A model generated the notes under the pieces. The model did no database searches and was not told the origin of the DNA. It saw only the letters and a list, made by a program, of their open reading frames with translations. Shown in pieces: positions 25,918-33,754 of a stretch of DNA of 43,088 bases; position 1 is the stretch's first letter; each line of letters opens with the position of its first letter. The DNA lies in assembly GCA_947626915.1 (NCBI GenBank), contig CANQUA010000021.1, positions 1 to 43,088 of the forward strand, in the 5' to 3' direction. The position numbers were made by a program, and so were the translations under genes. This DNA is from an uncultured Lachnospiraceae bacterium (GTDB lineage: Bacteria > Bacillota > Clostridia > Lachnospirales > Lachnospiraceae).

Positions 25918-25936
25918 CATGAAATTCATGTATAAT
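25918..25936 (+). promoter_or_regulatory. -10 element with adjoining palindromic operator candidate
   Basis: A perfect TATAAT at 25931-25936 lies 40 bases before the sugar-phosphate transferase start. Immediately upstream, CATGAA-A-TTCATG (25918-25930) is a perfect 13-base palindrome filling the spacer, while the -35 is poor. A bound factor there could repress or activate. The regulator is unknown. Confidence 0.55.
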
Positions 25937-25975
25937 GTATGGGACATGGCTCACATTATTTTTGGGTGAACGCTT

Positions 25976-27394
25976 ATGATAAAGAATAATCAGCAGATGC
26001 TGAACCGGCTGCATTTATTTTTGGACATACTGGTTCTGGTGGCTTCCTATGCGCTGGCATGGTGCTGCCTTGTCCTGAGAAATACGTTTGTGACGCCGGA
26101 GAGAGGTCTGCTTCCGCCTCAGTATTATTTTGCCGTACTGGTTGTCATTATTCCGCTGTATCTGATTTTATATACGTCCTTTCATTTGTATGAACCGAAG
26201 CGGATACAATCCAGACGATATGAATTTTTTAATATTTTCCGGTCCAATCTGTTAGGTCTTCTGGTCATGACGACCGTGCTGTTTTTGTTCCGGAAGAATC
26301 CATTCATCCAGGAGTTTTCTTCGCGGATGGTATTTTATTTCTTTGTCATCAATATTGTGGCAGAGACGGTGGAGCGCGCCGCGATCCGTGCGGTTCTGCG
26401 GACCCTGCGGTCCAGGGGCTATAACCAGAAGCATATTCTTCTGGTGGGACTGAGCCGGACGGCGGAGGGGTTCATCGACCGTGTGAAGACCAATCCGGAG
26501 TGGGGGTATCAGATCCTGGGGATCCTGGATGATACTGCGTCCCCGGGCAATGAATATAAGGGCGTGAAGGTGTTGGGGACCATTGACGAGCTGGAATCGA
26601 TCCTGGAGCTCAATACCCTGGACGAGATCGCGATCACGCTGGCCATCGGCGAGTACGGAAAACTGGAAGCGATCGTGGCCTCCTGCGAAAAATCGGGAGT
26701 CCACACCAAGTTTATCCCGGATTACAATAATCTGATCCCGACCAGACCCTATACGGAGGACCTGCAGGGGCTTCCGGTGATCAATATCCGCCATGTGCCG
26801 CTGACGCTGACTTACAATAAGCTGCTGAAACGGGCGGTGGATATCGTGGGTTCCCTGGTTGCGATCGTTTTGTTTTCTCCGGTCATGCTTCTGACCGCTG
26901 CCGCGATCAAGCTGACGTCGCCGGGACCGCTGATTTACAAGCAGGAGAGGGTCGGGCTCCATAACCAGCCCTTTCAGATGTATAAGTTCCGTTCTATGGA
27001 GGTACAGCCGCCGTCAGAGGAGAGATCCAGATGGACGACGCCGCATGATCCCCGCGTGACGCCGGTGGGCCGGGTGATCCGCAAGACCAGCATCGACGAG
27101 ATGCCGCAGTTTTTCAATGTGCTGAAAGGCGAGATGAGCCTGGTAGGCCCCAGGCCGGAGCGGCCGCTTTTTGTGGAACGGTTCAAGGAAGAGATACCCC
27201 GGTACATGATCAAGCATCAGGTGCGGCCGGGAATGACCGGCTGGGCCCAGATCAACGGCTACCGGGGCGACACTTCGATCACCAAGCGGATCGAGCACGA
27301 TCTCTATTATATCGAAAACTGGACGTTCGGACTGGATATTAAGATCCTGTTCCTGACGATCTTTAAAGGCTTTATCAATAAAAACGCATATTAA
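25976..27394 (+). CDS. polyprenyl-phosphate sugar-1-phosphate transferase (initiating enzyme)
   Basis: This 472-aa membrane protein has four N-terminal transmembrane helices (about residues 10-125), then a Rossmann-like CoA-binding-type domain (HILLVGLSRTAEGFI, GYQILGILDD). The C-terminal bacterial sugar transferase domain starts at about residue 285 (KRAVDIVGSLVAIVLFSPVM, YKQERVG, KFRSM, LPQFFNVLKGEMSLVGPRPE-like, RPGMTGWAQINGYRG). It is the WbaP/CpsE/EpsE type that starts glycan assembly by moving a hexose-1-phosphate to undecaprenyl phosphate. It is the expected entry point for the glycosyltransferases upstream and for the LCP enzyme downstream. Full length, no defects seen. Confidence 0.93.
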   Translation: MIKNNQQMLNRLHLFLDILVLVASYALAWCCLVLRNTFVTPERGLLPPQYYFAVLVVIIPLYLILYTSFHLYEPKRIQSRRYEFFNIFRSNLLGLLVMTTVLFLFRKNPFIQEFSSRMVFYFFVINIVAETVERAAIRAVLRTLRSRGYNQKHILLVGLSRTAEGFIDRVKTNPEWGYQILGILDDTASPGNEYKGVKVLGTIDELESILELNTLDEIAITLAIGEYGKLEAIVASCEKSGVHTKFIPDYNNLIPTRPYTEDLQGLPVINIRHVPLTLTYNKLLKRAVDIVGSLVAIVLFSPVMLLTAAAIKLTSPGPLIYKQERVGLHNQPFQMYKFRSMEVQPPSEERSRWTTPHDPRVTPVGRVIRKTSIDEMPQFFNVLKGEMSLVGPRPERPLFVERFKEEIPRYMIKHQVRPGMTGWAQINGYRGDTSITKRIEHDLYYIENWTFGLDIKILFLTIFKGFINKNAY

Positions 27395-27425
27395 AAGACT
27401 GAACGACAAGGATGAGGTTACGGAC

Positions 27426-29810
27426 ATGGAGAATGGACATGAGGATGGGCTGAAGGACCCCATTTATACGGGGGGCCAGCGAAGACCCCGCGAACATACC
27501 GCAGAGGGGGCGTCCGGCCAGGAGCAGGCGGCCCGGAGGACCCGTGAGAGCGGGACGGAAGGGGCAGCTGGCCAGGAGCAGGCGGTTCAGAGGGCCCGTG
27601 AGAGCGGGGCAGAGGGGACGTCCGGCCAGGAGCAGGCGGCCCGGAGGACCCGTGAGAATGGGGCGGAAGGGACAGCGGTCCAGGAGCAGGCGGTTCGGAG
27701 AGCCCGCGGGAGCAGGCCGGAGGGGACGCGCGCGCAGGAGCAGACAGCGGGCGGAACCGGGAGAGCCAGGCAGCGCGGAAGCCAGCCGGAGCAGGCTTCG
27801 GAACCGGAGTCTTTCAGCAGCAAGGTAGCGCAGATCCGTCTGGACCTGGATCGGAAAAAGAAACGCAGAAGGCGCATCATTATCATGGCAGTAGCAGAGT
27901 GCATCGTGCTGGCGTGTATTTTTTCTTACGCGTATGTGAGCCGCCTGTGGAATCTGATGCCCAGACCCAACGTGGACGAGCAAAATGTGGAGAATGCCAA
28001 TATTTCCGTGGAAACCATCAAAAAGATGCAGGGCTACTGGATGATCGCGATCTTCGGCGTGGACTCCGGCACGGGGACCTCCAGCGCCAGAGGAAACAAT
28101 TCGGACGTCAACATGATCGCCTGCATCAATCGCGATACGGGAGAGATCAAGCTGGTGTCCGTTTACCGCGATACCTATCTGAAGGTGAACGATAAAGGGG
28201 ATCTGCGGAAGTTCAATTATTCGTACGCCAGCGGCGGTCCGGAGCAGGCCCTGAAAATGCTCAATGAGAACCTGGATCTGAATATTACCGAATACATCGT
28301 GTTTAACTGGAAAGCGGTCGCGGACGGTATCAATTTCCTGGGCGGCGTGGATCTGGAAATCACGAATGCGGAGTTTAAATACATCAATTCGTTCATTACG
28401 GAAACCGTGCAGGAAACGGGCGTGCCGTCCGTACACCTGCAAAGCGCGGGCATGAACCATCTGGACGGCGTGCAGGCGGTGGCCTATGCCCGCCTGCGTC
28501 TGATGGACAGCGATTATCAGCGCGTGGAGCGCCAGAAAAAGGTCATTGCCCAGGCGTTTGAAAAAGCGAAACATTCGGATTACGCGGTGCTGAATCAGGT
28601 GCTGGTGGTCTGCCTGCAGGAAGTAATGACGAACCTGGATTTCGCGGATCTGACGAGCGTGGCCCTGAGCATTACCAAATACCATATCGGCGAGACGGGA
28701 GGATTCCCCTTCAACAGAGAAGGGAAGGTCATGGGAAAGATCGGCGACTGTATCATTCCGAAGACGCTGGAGAGCAACGTGAGTCAGCTGCACCAGTTCC
28801 TGTTCGGGGACGAGGCGTATGAGCCGACCGATGCCGTGAAGAAGATCAGCCAGAAGATATCCGAAAATACCGGCTTCTACGAAGCGGGGACGGCGCCTGC
28901 GGTGAATCCGGGCAGCGGGAGCGGTTCCGGCGGAGGAAGCAGCTCCGGCAGCGGAAGCGGCTCCAATAGCGGAAGCGGTTCCGGCAATGGAAACGGTTCG
29001 GGCAGCGGAGGCAGTTCGAGCGGAGAAAGCGGTTCGGGCGGCGGGAACAATTCCGGCGGCGGGAGCAGTAATTCCGGCAGCAGCGAAACCCAGGCCCCAA
29101 CGACGGAGGCCGCGGCGGAAACGGAGCAGACGACGGCAGCGGAAGAAACGACAGCGGCTCCGGAGGAAAGCAGTCCGTTTGAAACCGGTATTATCATAGA
29201 ACCGTCCGATATCATGGAAACGGATGCCCAGGGGCAGCTGGTCGGTGACAATACCGTGCCGCCTCCCGAAGGCGGCGTGCCGGGAGAAAGTACGCCGGCC
29301 GGTCAGTCCGGCGACGGAAGCGGGCAGAGCCAGCCGCAGGGATCGGAGGAGACGGCGCCGGGACAGCAGCCGGAAGGACCGGGAGAAACGACGCCGGGAC
29401 AGCAGCCGGAGGGTCCGGGAGACACGACGCCGGGACAGCAGCCGGAGGGTCCGGGAGAAACGACGCCGGGACAGCAGCCGGAAGGACCGGGAGAAACGAC
29501 GCCGGGACAGCAGCCGGAAGGACCCGGGGAAACAGGACCGGGAGAGCAGCCGGCGCAGGAGAGTTCTTCAGCTGCGGCCGGGGATAATCCGGGCGGCGAT
29601 ATCACGATCCCCGCAGGACCCGGCGAAACGGAGACCAATGGAAGCAGCGGAGGAGAAGCAGCGCCCGGTCCCGATCAAAGCGCGCCGGCCGTGCCGGATA
29701 GTCAGGCTGCGCCGGCTCCGTCAGATATGCCGGTTTCTTCGGACGGACAGGGCTCGGTTCAGGACGATACGTCGATAGTGATCCCGCCTTCTTTGGAGAT
29801 CGGGAACTAG
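27426..29810 (+). CDS. LytR-CpsA-Psr (LCP) glycopolymer ligase with low-complexity ends
   Basis: This 794-aa type II membrane protein has an N-terminal cytosolic arm (about 1-145) built from 18-residue Gln/Glu/Arg repeats, then a transmembrane helix at about 149-170. The extracellular LCP domain (about 195-470) shows RGNNSDVNM, SVYRDTYL, the pyrophosphate-binding arginines and YARLRLMDSDYQRVERQ. LCP enzymes move undecaprenyl-linked glycans onto peptidoglycan. A C-terminal extension of about 320 residues follows: a Gly/Ser/Asn-rich part, a Thr/Glu/Ala-rich part, then five copies of PGQQPEGPGETT. The extension could span the wall. It follows the initiating transferase by 31 bases. Only about 270 of the 794 residues are the conserved domain. 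Confidence 0.92.
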   Translation: MENGHEDGLKDPIYTGGQRRPREHTAEGASGQEQAARRTRESGTEGAAGQEQAVQRARESGAEGTSGQEQAARRTRENGAEGTAVQEQAVRRARGSRPEGTRAQEQTAGGTGRARQRGSQPEQASEPESFSSKVAQIRLDLDRKKKRRRRIIIMAVAECIVLACIFSYAYVSRLWNLMPRPNVDEQNVENANISVETIKKMQGYWMIAIFGVDSGTGTSSARGNNSDVNMIACINRDTGEIKLVSVYRDTYLKVNDKGDLRKFNYSYASGGPEQALKMLNENLDLNITEYIVFNWKAVADGINFLGGVDLEITNAEFKYINSFITETVQETGVPSVHLQSAGMNHLDGVQAVAYARLRLMDSDYQRVERQKKVIAQAFEKAKHSDYAVLNQVLVVCLQEVMTNLDFADLTSVALSITKYHIGETGGFPFNREGKVMGKIGDCIIPKTLESNVSQLHQFLFGDEAYEPTDAVKKISQKISENTGFYEAGTAPAVNPGSGSGSGGGSSSGSGSGSNSGSGSGNGNGSGSGGSSSGESGSGGGNNSGGGSSNSGSSETQAPTTEAAAETEQTTAAEETTAAPEESSPFETGIIIEPSDIMETDAQGQLVGDNTVPPPEGGVPGESTPAGQSGDGSGQSQPQGSEETAPGQQPEGPGETTPGQQPEGPGDTTPGQQPEGPGETTPGQQPEGPGETTPGQQPEGPGETGPGEQPAQESSSAAAGDNPGGDITIPAGPGETETNGSSGGEAAPGPDQSAPAVPDSQAAPAPSDMPVSSDGQGSVQDDTSIVIPPSLEIGN
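27516..27755 (+). repeat. 54-bp tandem repeats in the 5' part of the LCP gene
   Basis: Four full units and one partial unit encode 18-residue repeats beginning GQEQA or similar (27516, 27570, 27624, 27678, 27732). Units alternate between QEQAARRTRE and QEQAVxRARE forms, so the real period may be 108 bp. Confidence 0.85.
29355..29550 (+). repeat. 36-bp tandem repeats in the 3' part of the LCP gene
   Basis: Five near-identical 36-base units plus a degenerate sixth encode PGQQPEGPGETT. The array is likely to vary in copy number through slippage. Confidence 0.85.
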
Positions 29811-29828
29811 ATCGGGAAGAAAACCTCA

Positions 29829-29881
29829 TTTCACAGTTTTATTATGATTCTTTCACAATTTGGTCACAGAAGATTGATATA
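29829..29881 (+). promoter_or_regulatory. htrA promoter with three TCACA half-sites
   Basis: TCACA occurs at 29831-29835, 29853-29857 and 29864-29868, spaced 22 and 11 bases, so all three face one side of the helix. A possible promoter is TTCACA (29852-29857), an 18-base spacer and GATATA (29876-29881). The layout fits direct-repeat sites of OmpR-family response regulators; B. subtilis htrA is controlled by one such regulator, CssR. Confidence 0.5.
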
Positions 29882-29931
29882 GTTAAACCATCGAAAGAAA
29901 ACAAAGCATTGTTGGAAAGGGGTTGTTCTTT

Positions 29932-32067
29932 ATGTATGAGGAAGAAATGAATCAGATAAATGAAAATAACGAGACGGAGTACGCGGGAGCGGAGGACAGT
30001 CTCGACCTGGAGGACGCGCGGAAAGAGACGATCGGCATGGAAGGCAGTCAGAACCAGCCGGACGCCGCGGCGGATCCGATGAGAACGGCGGTTCAGAATA
30101 CGGTTTCCGAAACGGATGCCGGACAGAACCAGCCGGAGAAGCGTTATGACGGCGGTCAGCCTGAGAACGTCCGGAGCGACGGCGGCCAGTACGGGAACGT
30201 CCAGGGTTACGGCGCGCAGCCCGGAAACGGCGCAGACCAGTACGGAACCAGCCAGAGCTACGGCGGACAGACCGGGACCAGCGCGGGCCAGGGTTACGGC
30301 AGTCAATACGGCGGTCAGGCCCAGTATGGCGGAAACGGCAGTCAGAGCTATCAGAATCCGTACGGGTATGGCGCGAACGCTCAGAACCGTTCGGGTCAGT
30401 ACGGAGCAGACCAGGGTTACGGCGGCCAGACCGCAAACAACGCCGGTCAGTATGGAACCGTTCAGAGTTACGGCGGCCAGGCCGAAAACGGCGCAGGCCA
30501 GTACGGAACCAGCCAAGGCTACAGTGCCCAGTCCGGAAACGGAGCAGGCCAGTACGGAACCAGCCAGAGCTACGGCGGACAGACCGGGACCAGCGCGGGC
30601 CAGGGTTACGGCAGCCAGTACGGCGGCCAGGGCCAGTATAGCGGGAACAGCGGCCAGAATTATCAGAATCCGTACAGCGGGCAGACGTATCAGAACCAGT
30701 ACGGCGGCGCTGAGAACAGCCGGAACCAGTACGGCACCGGCGATTCCGGGAATTATCAGGGACAAACGCAGAATCCCAATTCTTCCTTCCAGATGACGAA
30801 TCAGGAACCGAAGAAGAAGAAAAAGAAAGCGCCCGGCAGAGTGAAGAAAGCCGCAGGTCTCGTGGCGGCGGCGCTGGTGTTCGGAGTGATAGCCGGCGGT
30901 ACGATGGTGGGGGTCAATATCCTGGCGGATTCCATGAAAGAGGAAGACGCGCCTCCGATCACCGTGAACCAGCCGACAGAGAAGTACAGCCTTTCGGACG
31001 ACGATATCAGCCGGATCGCCGGCAGCCTGAACCTGAATTCCGACGGGAGCCGTAACGTGGTCATGGACGTGTCGGACATCGTAGAGGATGTGATGCCGTC
31101 GGTGGTGGCGATCAACAACATGACCCGTTACGAGAATATTAATCCGTGGTTCGGCGGCAGCCAGACCTACGAGGTGCCCAGCGCCGGTTCCGGTATCATT
31201 GTCGGGCAGAACGAGACGGATCTGCTGATCGTGACGAACAATCATGTGGTCGAGGACGCGACGGAGACTTCGGTGGTATTTATTGACGATACAGAAGTGG
31301 AAGCGACGATCAAGGGGACCGATTCCGAGAGCGATCTGGCGGTCGTGGCGGTGCCGCTGAATACCATTCCCGCGGAGACGCTGGAGAAGATCTCCATCGC
31401 CGAGCTGGGAGATTCGGACGAGCTGAAGGTAGGCCAGGGCGTAATCGCCATCGGCAATGCTCTGGGATACGGCCAGGCCGTGACCGTAGGCTATATCAGC
31501 GCTTTGAACCGTGAGGTGACGGTAGACGGAAGCACCAGCCGGAACCTGCTTCAGACGGACGCGGCGATCAACCCCGGCAACAGCGGCGGCGCGCTGCTGA
31601 ACATGCAGGGACAGGTCATCGGTATCAACGAAGCGAAATATACGGATACGGATGTGGAAGGCATGGGCTACGCGATCCCGATCTCCCAGGCGCAGGGCGT
31701 CATTGATACGCTGATGGTGCGCCGCAGCGGAGAGCAGGTCGAGGAGGACCAGGCCGGATACCTGGGCATCCAGGGCATTACCGTAGACAGTACGATGGAG
31801 CAGCAGTTCGGCATCCCGGCGGGCGTCTATATCGTGCGCATCGTTGAGGGCGGAGCGGCTTCCAAGACCGATCTGCGGGAGAAAGACGTGCTCGTCAAAT
31901 TTGACGGACAGACCATCCGCACCTATTCCAGCCTGCAGGATCTGCTGAAATATTACAAGAAAGGCGAGACCGTGGAGATCGTAGTGAAATCCCTGGAGAA
32001 CGGTGAGTACGTGGAGCGCACGATCACGATCACGCTGGGCGGACGGGAAACAGTCAATAACGGATAA
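29932..32067 (+). CDS. htrA: membrane-anchored HtrA/DegP-type serine protease
   Basis: This 711-aa type II membrane protein has a cytosolic N-terminal arm of about 295 residues. From about residue 65 the arm is dominated by Gly, Tyr, Gln, Ser and Asn in GQYGTSQ and SYGGQ-like units. A lysine patch and a transmembrane helix (about 300-330) follow. The extracellular trypsin-like domain carries His438 (NNHVVED), Asp468 (ESDLAVV) and Ser551 (NPGNSGGALL), then one PDZ domain (about 605-700). It should degrade or refold damaged exported proteins. ATG 29932 follows AAAGGGG by 9 bases. The arm is several times longer than the cytosolic arm of B. subtilis HtrA and looks prion-like. Confidence 0.94.
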   Translation: MYEEEMNQINENNETEYAGAEDSLDLEDARKETIGMEGSQNQPDAAADPMRTAVQNTVSETDAGQNQPEKRYDGGQPENVRSDGGQYGNVQGYGAQPGNGADQYGTSQSYGGQTGTSAGQGYGSQYGGQAQYGGNGSQSYQNPYGYGANAQNRSGQYGADQGYGGQTANNAGQYGTVQSYGGQAENGAGQYGTSQGYSAQSGNGAGQYGTSQSYGGQTGTSAGQGYGSQYGGQGQYSGNSGQNYQNPYSGQTYQNQYGGAENSRNQYGTGDSGNYQGQTQNPNSSFQMTNQEPKKKKKKAPGRVKKAAGLVAAALVFGVIAGGTMVGVNILADSMKEEDAPPITVNQPTEKYSLSDDDISRIAGSLNLNSDGSRNVVMDVSDIVEDVMPSVVAINNMTRYENINPWFGGSQTYEVPSAGSGIIVGQNETDLLIVTNNHVVEDATETSVVFIDDTEVEATIKGTDSESDLAVVAVPLNTIPAETLEKISIAELGDSDELKVGQGVIAIGNALGYGQAVTVGYISALNREVTVDGSTSRNLLQTDAAINPGNSGGALLNMQGQVIGINEAKYTDTDVEGMGYAIPISQAQGVIDTLMVRRSGEQVEEDQAGYLGIQGITVDSTMEQQFGIPAGVYIVRIVEGGAASKTDLREKDVLVKFDGQTIRTYSSLQDLLKYYKKGETVEIVVKSLENGEYVERTITITLGGRETVNNG
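30238..30614 (+). repeat. 65-bp identical direct repeats in the htrA arm
   Basis: Bases 30238-30302 and 30550-30614 are identical over 65 positions, offset by 312 bases (104 codons). Shorter copies of the GQYGTSQ/YGGQ coding unit lie between. This points to recent in-frame duplication or recombination. Confidence 0.85.
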
Positions 32068-32090
32068 AGCGGCGCAGGCTGCGGCAGGCG

Positions 32091-32114
32091 CCGGACCGGC
32101 CGAATGCGGTCCGG
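32091..32114 (+). terminator. GC-rich hairpin after htrA
   Basis: CCGGACCG (32091-32098) pairs with CGGTCCGG (32107-32114) across an 8-base loop, 23 bases after the htrA stop. No T-run follows, so termination is uncertain. The rest of the 32068-32277 gap holds only the next ribosome site. Confidence 0.45.
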
Positions 32115-32277
32115 TATATAGACATATAAATCAGGGAGCGCTGTAAACAGGATCTGTTGTTTGCCCCCGGCGGCTTCTGCGGCTGCGGATTTTCTCAGAG
32201 AAAAGAGAGGATCGCGGCTGCGGGAACCGTCGGGGGCCGTCTGGGTTCTGCGGCGGCCCGGGAACAGGAGAGAGAAT

Positions 32278-33681
32278 TTGGACGAAAAAGACATAAACAA
32301 CACGGAAATCGAAAAGAAAGATACGGAAAGCAAAAATGATCCGTATGAAAAGATCTGCTATGTCTGCCGCCGTACCGAGAGCAAGGCGGGGCCGATGATT
32401 GATATGCCGGGCAATATGTGCCTCTGCCACGACTGTATGCAGAAAGCGTTCGATATGGTTATAAAGGGCGGCATCGATTTTTCGAAGATCCAGAATATGC
32501 CTTATATGAACCTGAATCTCAATGATTTTAAAGATCTGAATATTCCCCAGACGCCGATCCCGGAAAAGCAGAGGATCCGGAAAAAGACCGCGGAGAGCCG
32601 GCCTTCGTTCGATATCCGGGACGTTCCGCCGCCGCACAAGATCAAGGCGTCCCTGGATCAGTATGTCATCGGCCAGGAGCAGGCGAAAAAGGTCGTTTCG
32701 GTGGCGGTCTACAACCATTATAAGAGAGTGTTCGACCAGGAAAACCGTAAGGACGGCAGCGACGACGTGGTGATCGAGAAGTCCAATATCCTGATGATCG
32801 GCCCCACCGGCAGCGGCAAGACCTATCTGGTGAAGACGCTGGCCCGGATCCTGGACGTGCCGCTGGCCATTGCCGACGCTACGTCTCTGACGGAGGCGGG
32901 TTACATCGGCGATGATATCGAAAGCGTGATCTCGAAACTGCTGGCGGCCGCCGGCAACGATGTGGAGAAAGCGGAGCACGGCATCGTGTTCATTGACGAG
33001 ATCGACAAGATCGCGAAAAAGAAGGATACCAACACCCGGGACGTCAGCGGCGAGTCGGTGCAGCAGGAGCTTCTGAAGCTGCTGGAGGGGAGCCTGGTGG
33101 AGGTTCCCGTGGGCACCAACCAGAAAAACGCCCTGTCCCCGATGGCGACGGTCAATACGGACCAGATCCTCTTTATCTGCGGCGGAGCGTTCCCGGATCT
33201 GGAGCGCATCATCCGGGAGCGCCTGAACAAATCCGCTTCCATCGGCTACCGCGCTGAGCTGCGGGACCGTTATGACGAGGATGCCGATATCCTGCAGCAC
33301 GTTTCCAACAGCGATCTGAGGACATTCGGCATGATCCCGGAGTTTTTGGGCAGGCTTCCTATTGTCGTGACGCTGAAGAAACTGACGGAGCCCATGCTGG
33401 TGAAGATTCTGAAAGAGCCGAAGAACGCCATCGTGAAGCAGTACGTCAAACTGCTGGCCCTGGATGAGGTAAAGCTGGTCTTCGAGGACGACGCGCTGGA
33501 ATGGATCGCCGCCGAGGCTCTGAAGCGGGAGACGGGAGCGCGTGCCCTGCGGGCGATCCTGGAGGAAATCATGCTGGATATCATGTACGAGGTGCCGAAG
33601 GATCCGGGCATCGGCACAGTGGTTATTACCCGGAGTTATCTGGAAAAAAGCGGCGGGCCGCGGATCGAGATGCGCGGTTGA
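32278..33681 (+). CDS. clpX: ClpX-type AAA+ unfoldase, divergent
   Basis: This 467-aa protein has an N-terminal zinc-binding domain (Cys27-x2-Cys30 ... Cys50-x2-Cys53). The AAA+ module has Walker A GPTGSGKT (175-182), pore-1 loop GYIG (Tyr209), Walker B with Asp240-Glu241, and IPEFLGRLP. It feeds unfolded substrates to ClpP or remodels complexes. Two loops differ from classical ClpX: the RKH pore-entrance loop is replaced by GTNQKN (279-284), and the ClpP-docking IGF tripeptide reads IGY (322-324). TTG 32278 is taken as start because AGGAGAGA precedes it and the product then begins just before the zinc domain; upstream codons have no ribosome site. It is next to htrA rather than clpP, so it may be a second paralogue. 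Confidence 0.88.
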   Translation: MDEKDINNTEIEKKDTESKNDPYEKICYVCRRTESKAGPMIDMPGNMCLCHDCMQKAFDMVIKGGIDFSKIQNMPYMNLNLNDFKDLNIPQTPIPEKQRIRKKTAESRPSFDIRDVPPPHKIKASLDQYVIGQEQAKKVVSVAVYNHYKRVFDQENRKDGSDDVVIEKSNILMIGPTGSGKTYLVKTLARILDVPLAIADATSLTEAGYIGDDIESVISKLLAAAGNDVEKAEHGIVFIDEIDKIAKKKDTNTRDVSGESVQQELLKLLEGSLVEVPVGTNQKNALSPMATVNTDQILFICGGAFPDLERIIRERLNKSASIGYRAELRDRYDEDADILQHVSNSDLRTFGMIPEFLGRLPIVVTLKKLTEPMLVKILKEPKNAIVKQYVKLLALDEVKLVFEDDALEWIAAEALKRETGARALRAILEEIMLDIMYEVPKDPGIGTVVITRSYLEKSGGPRIEMRG

Positions 33682-33689
33682 CGGAACCG

Positions 33690-33719
33690 GAATCGGCGCG
33701 GCGTCAGGCGGACCGATTC
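33690..33719. terminator. hairpin between convergent clpX and subtilase genes
   Basis: GAATCGG (33690-33696) pairs with CCGATTC (33713-33719), loop 16 bases, inside the 73-base gap between the two stop codons. No T-run is present. It is a weak candidate terminator. Confidence 0.35.
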
Positions 33720-33754
33720 TGCCGGAAAGCGCTGCCGTTTCATTTCTGCGCGGC

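Noticed and set aside
27516-27755. CRISPR-like array
   Set aside because: Units are in frame, without unique spacers, and encode part of the LCP protein.
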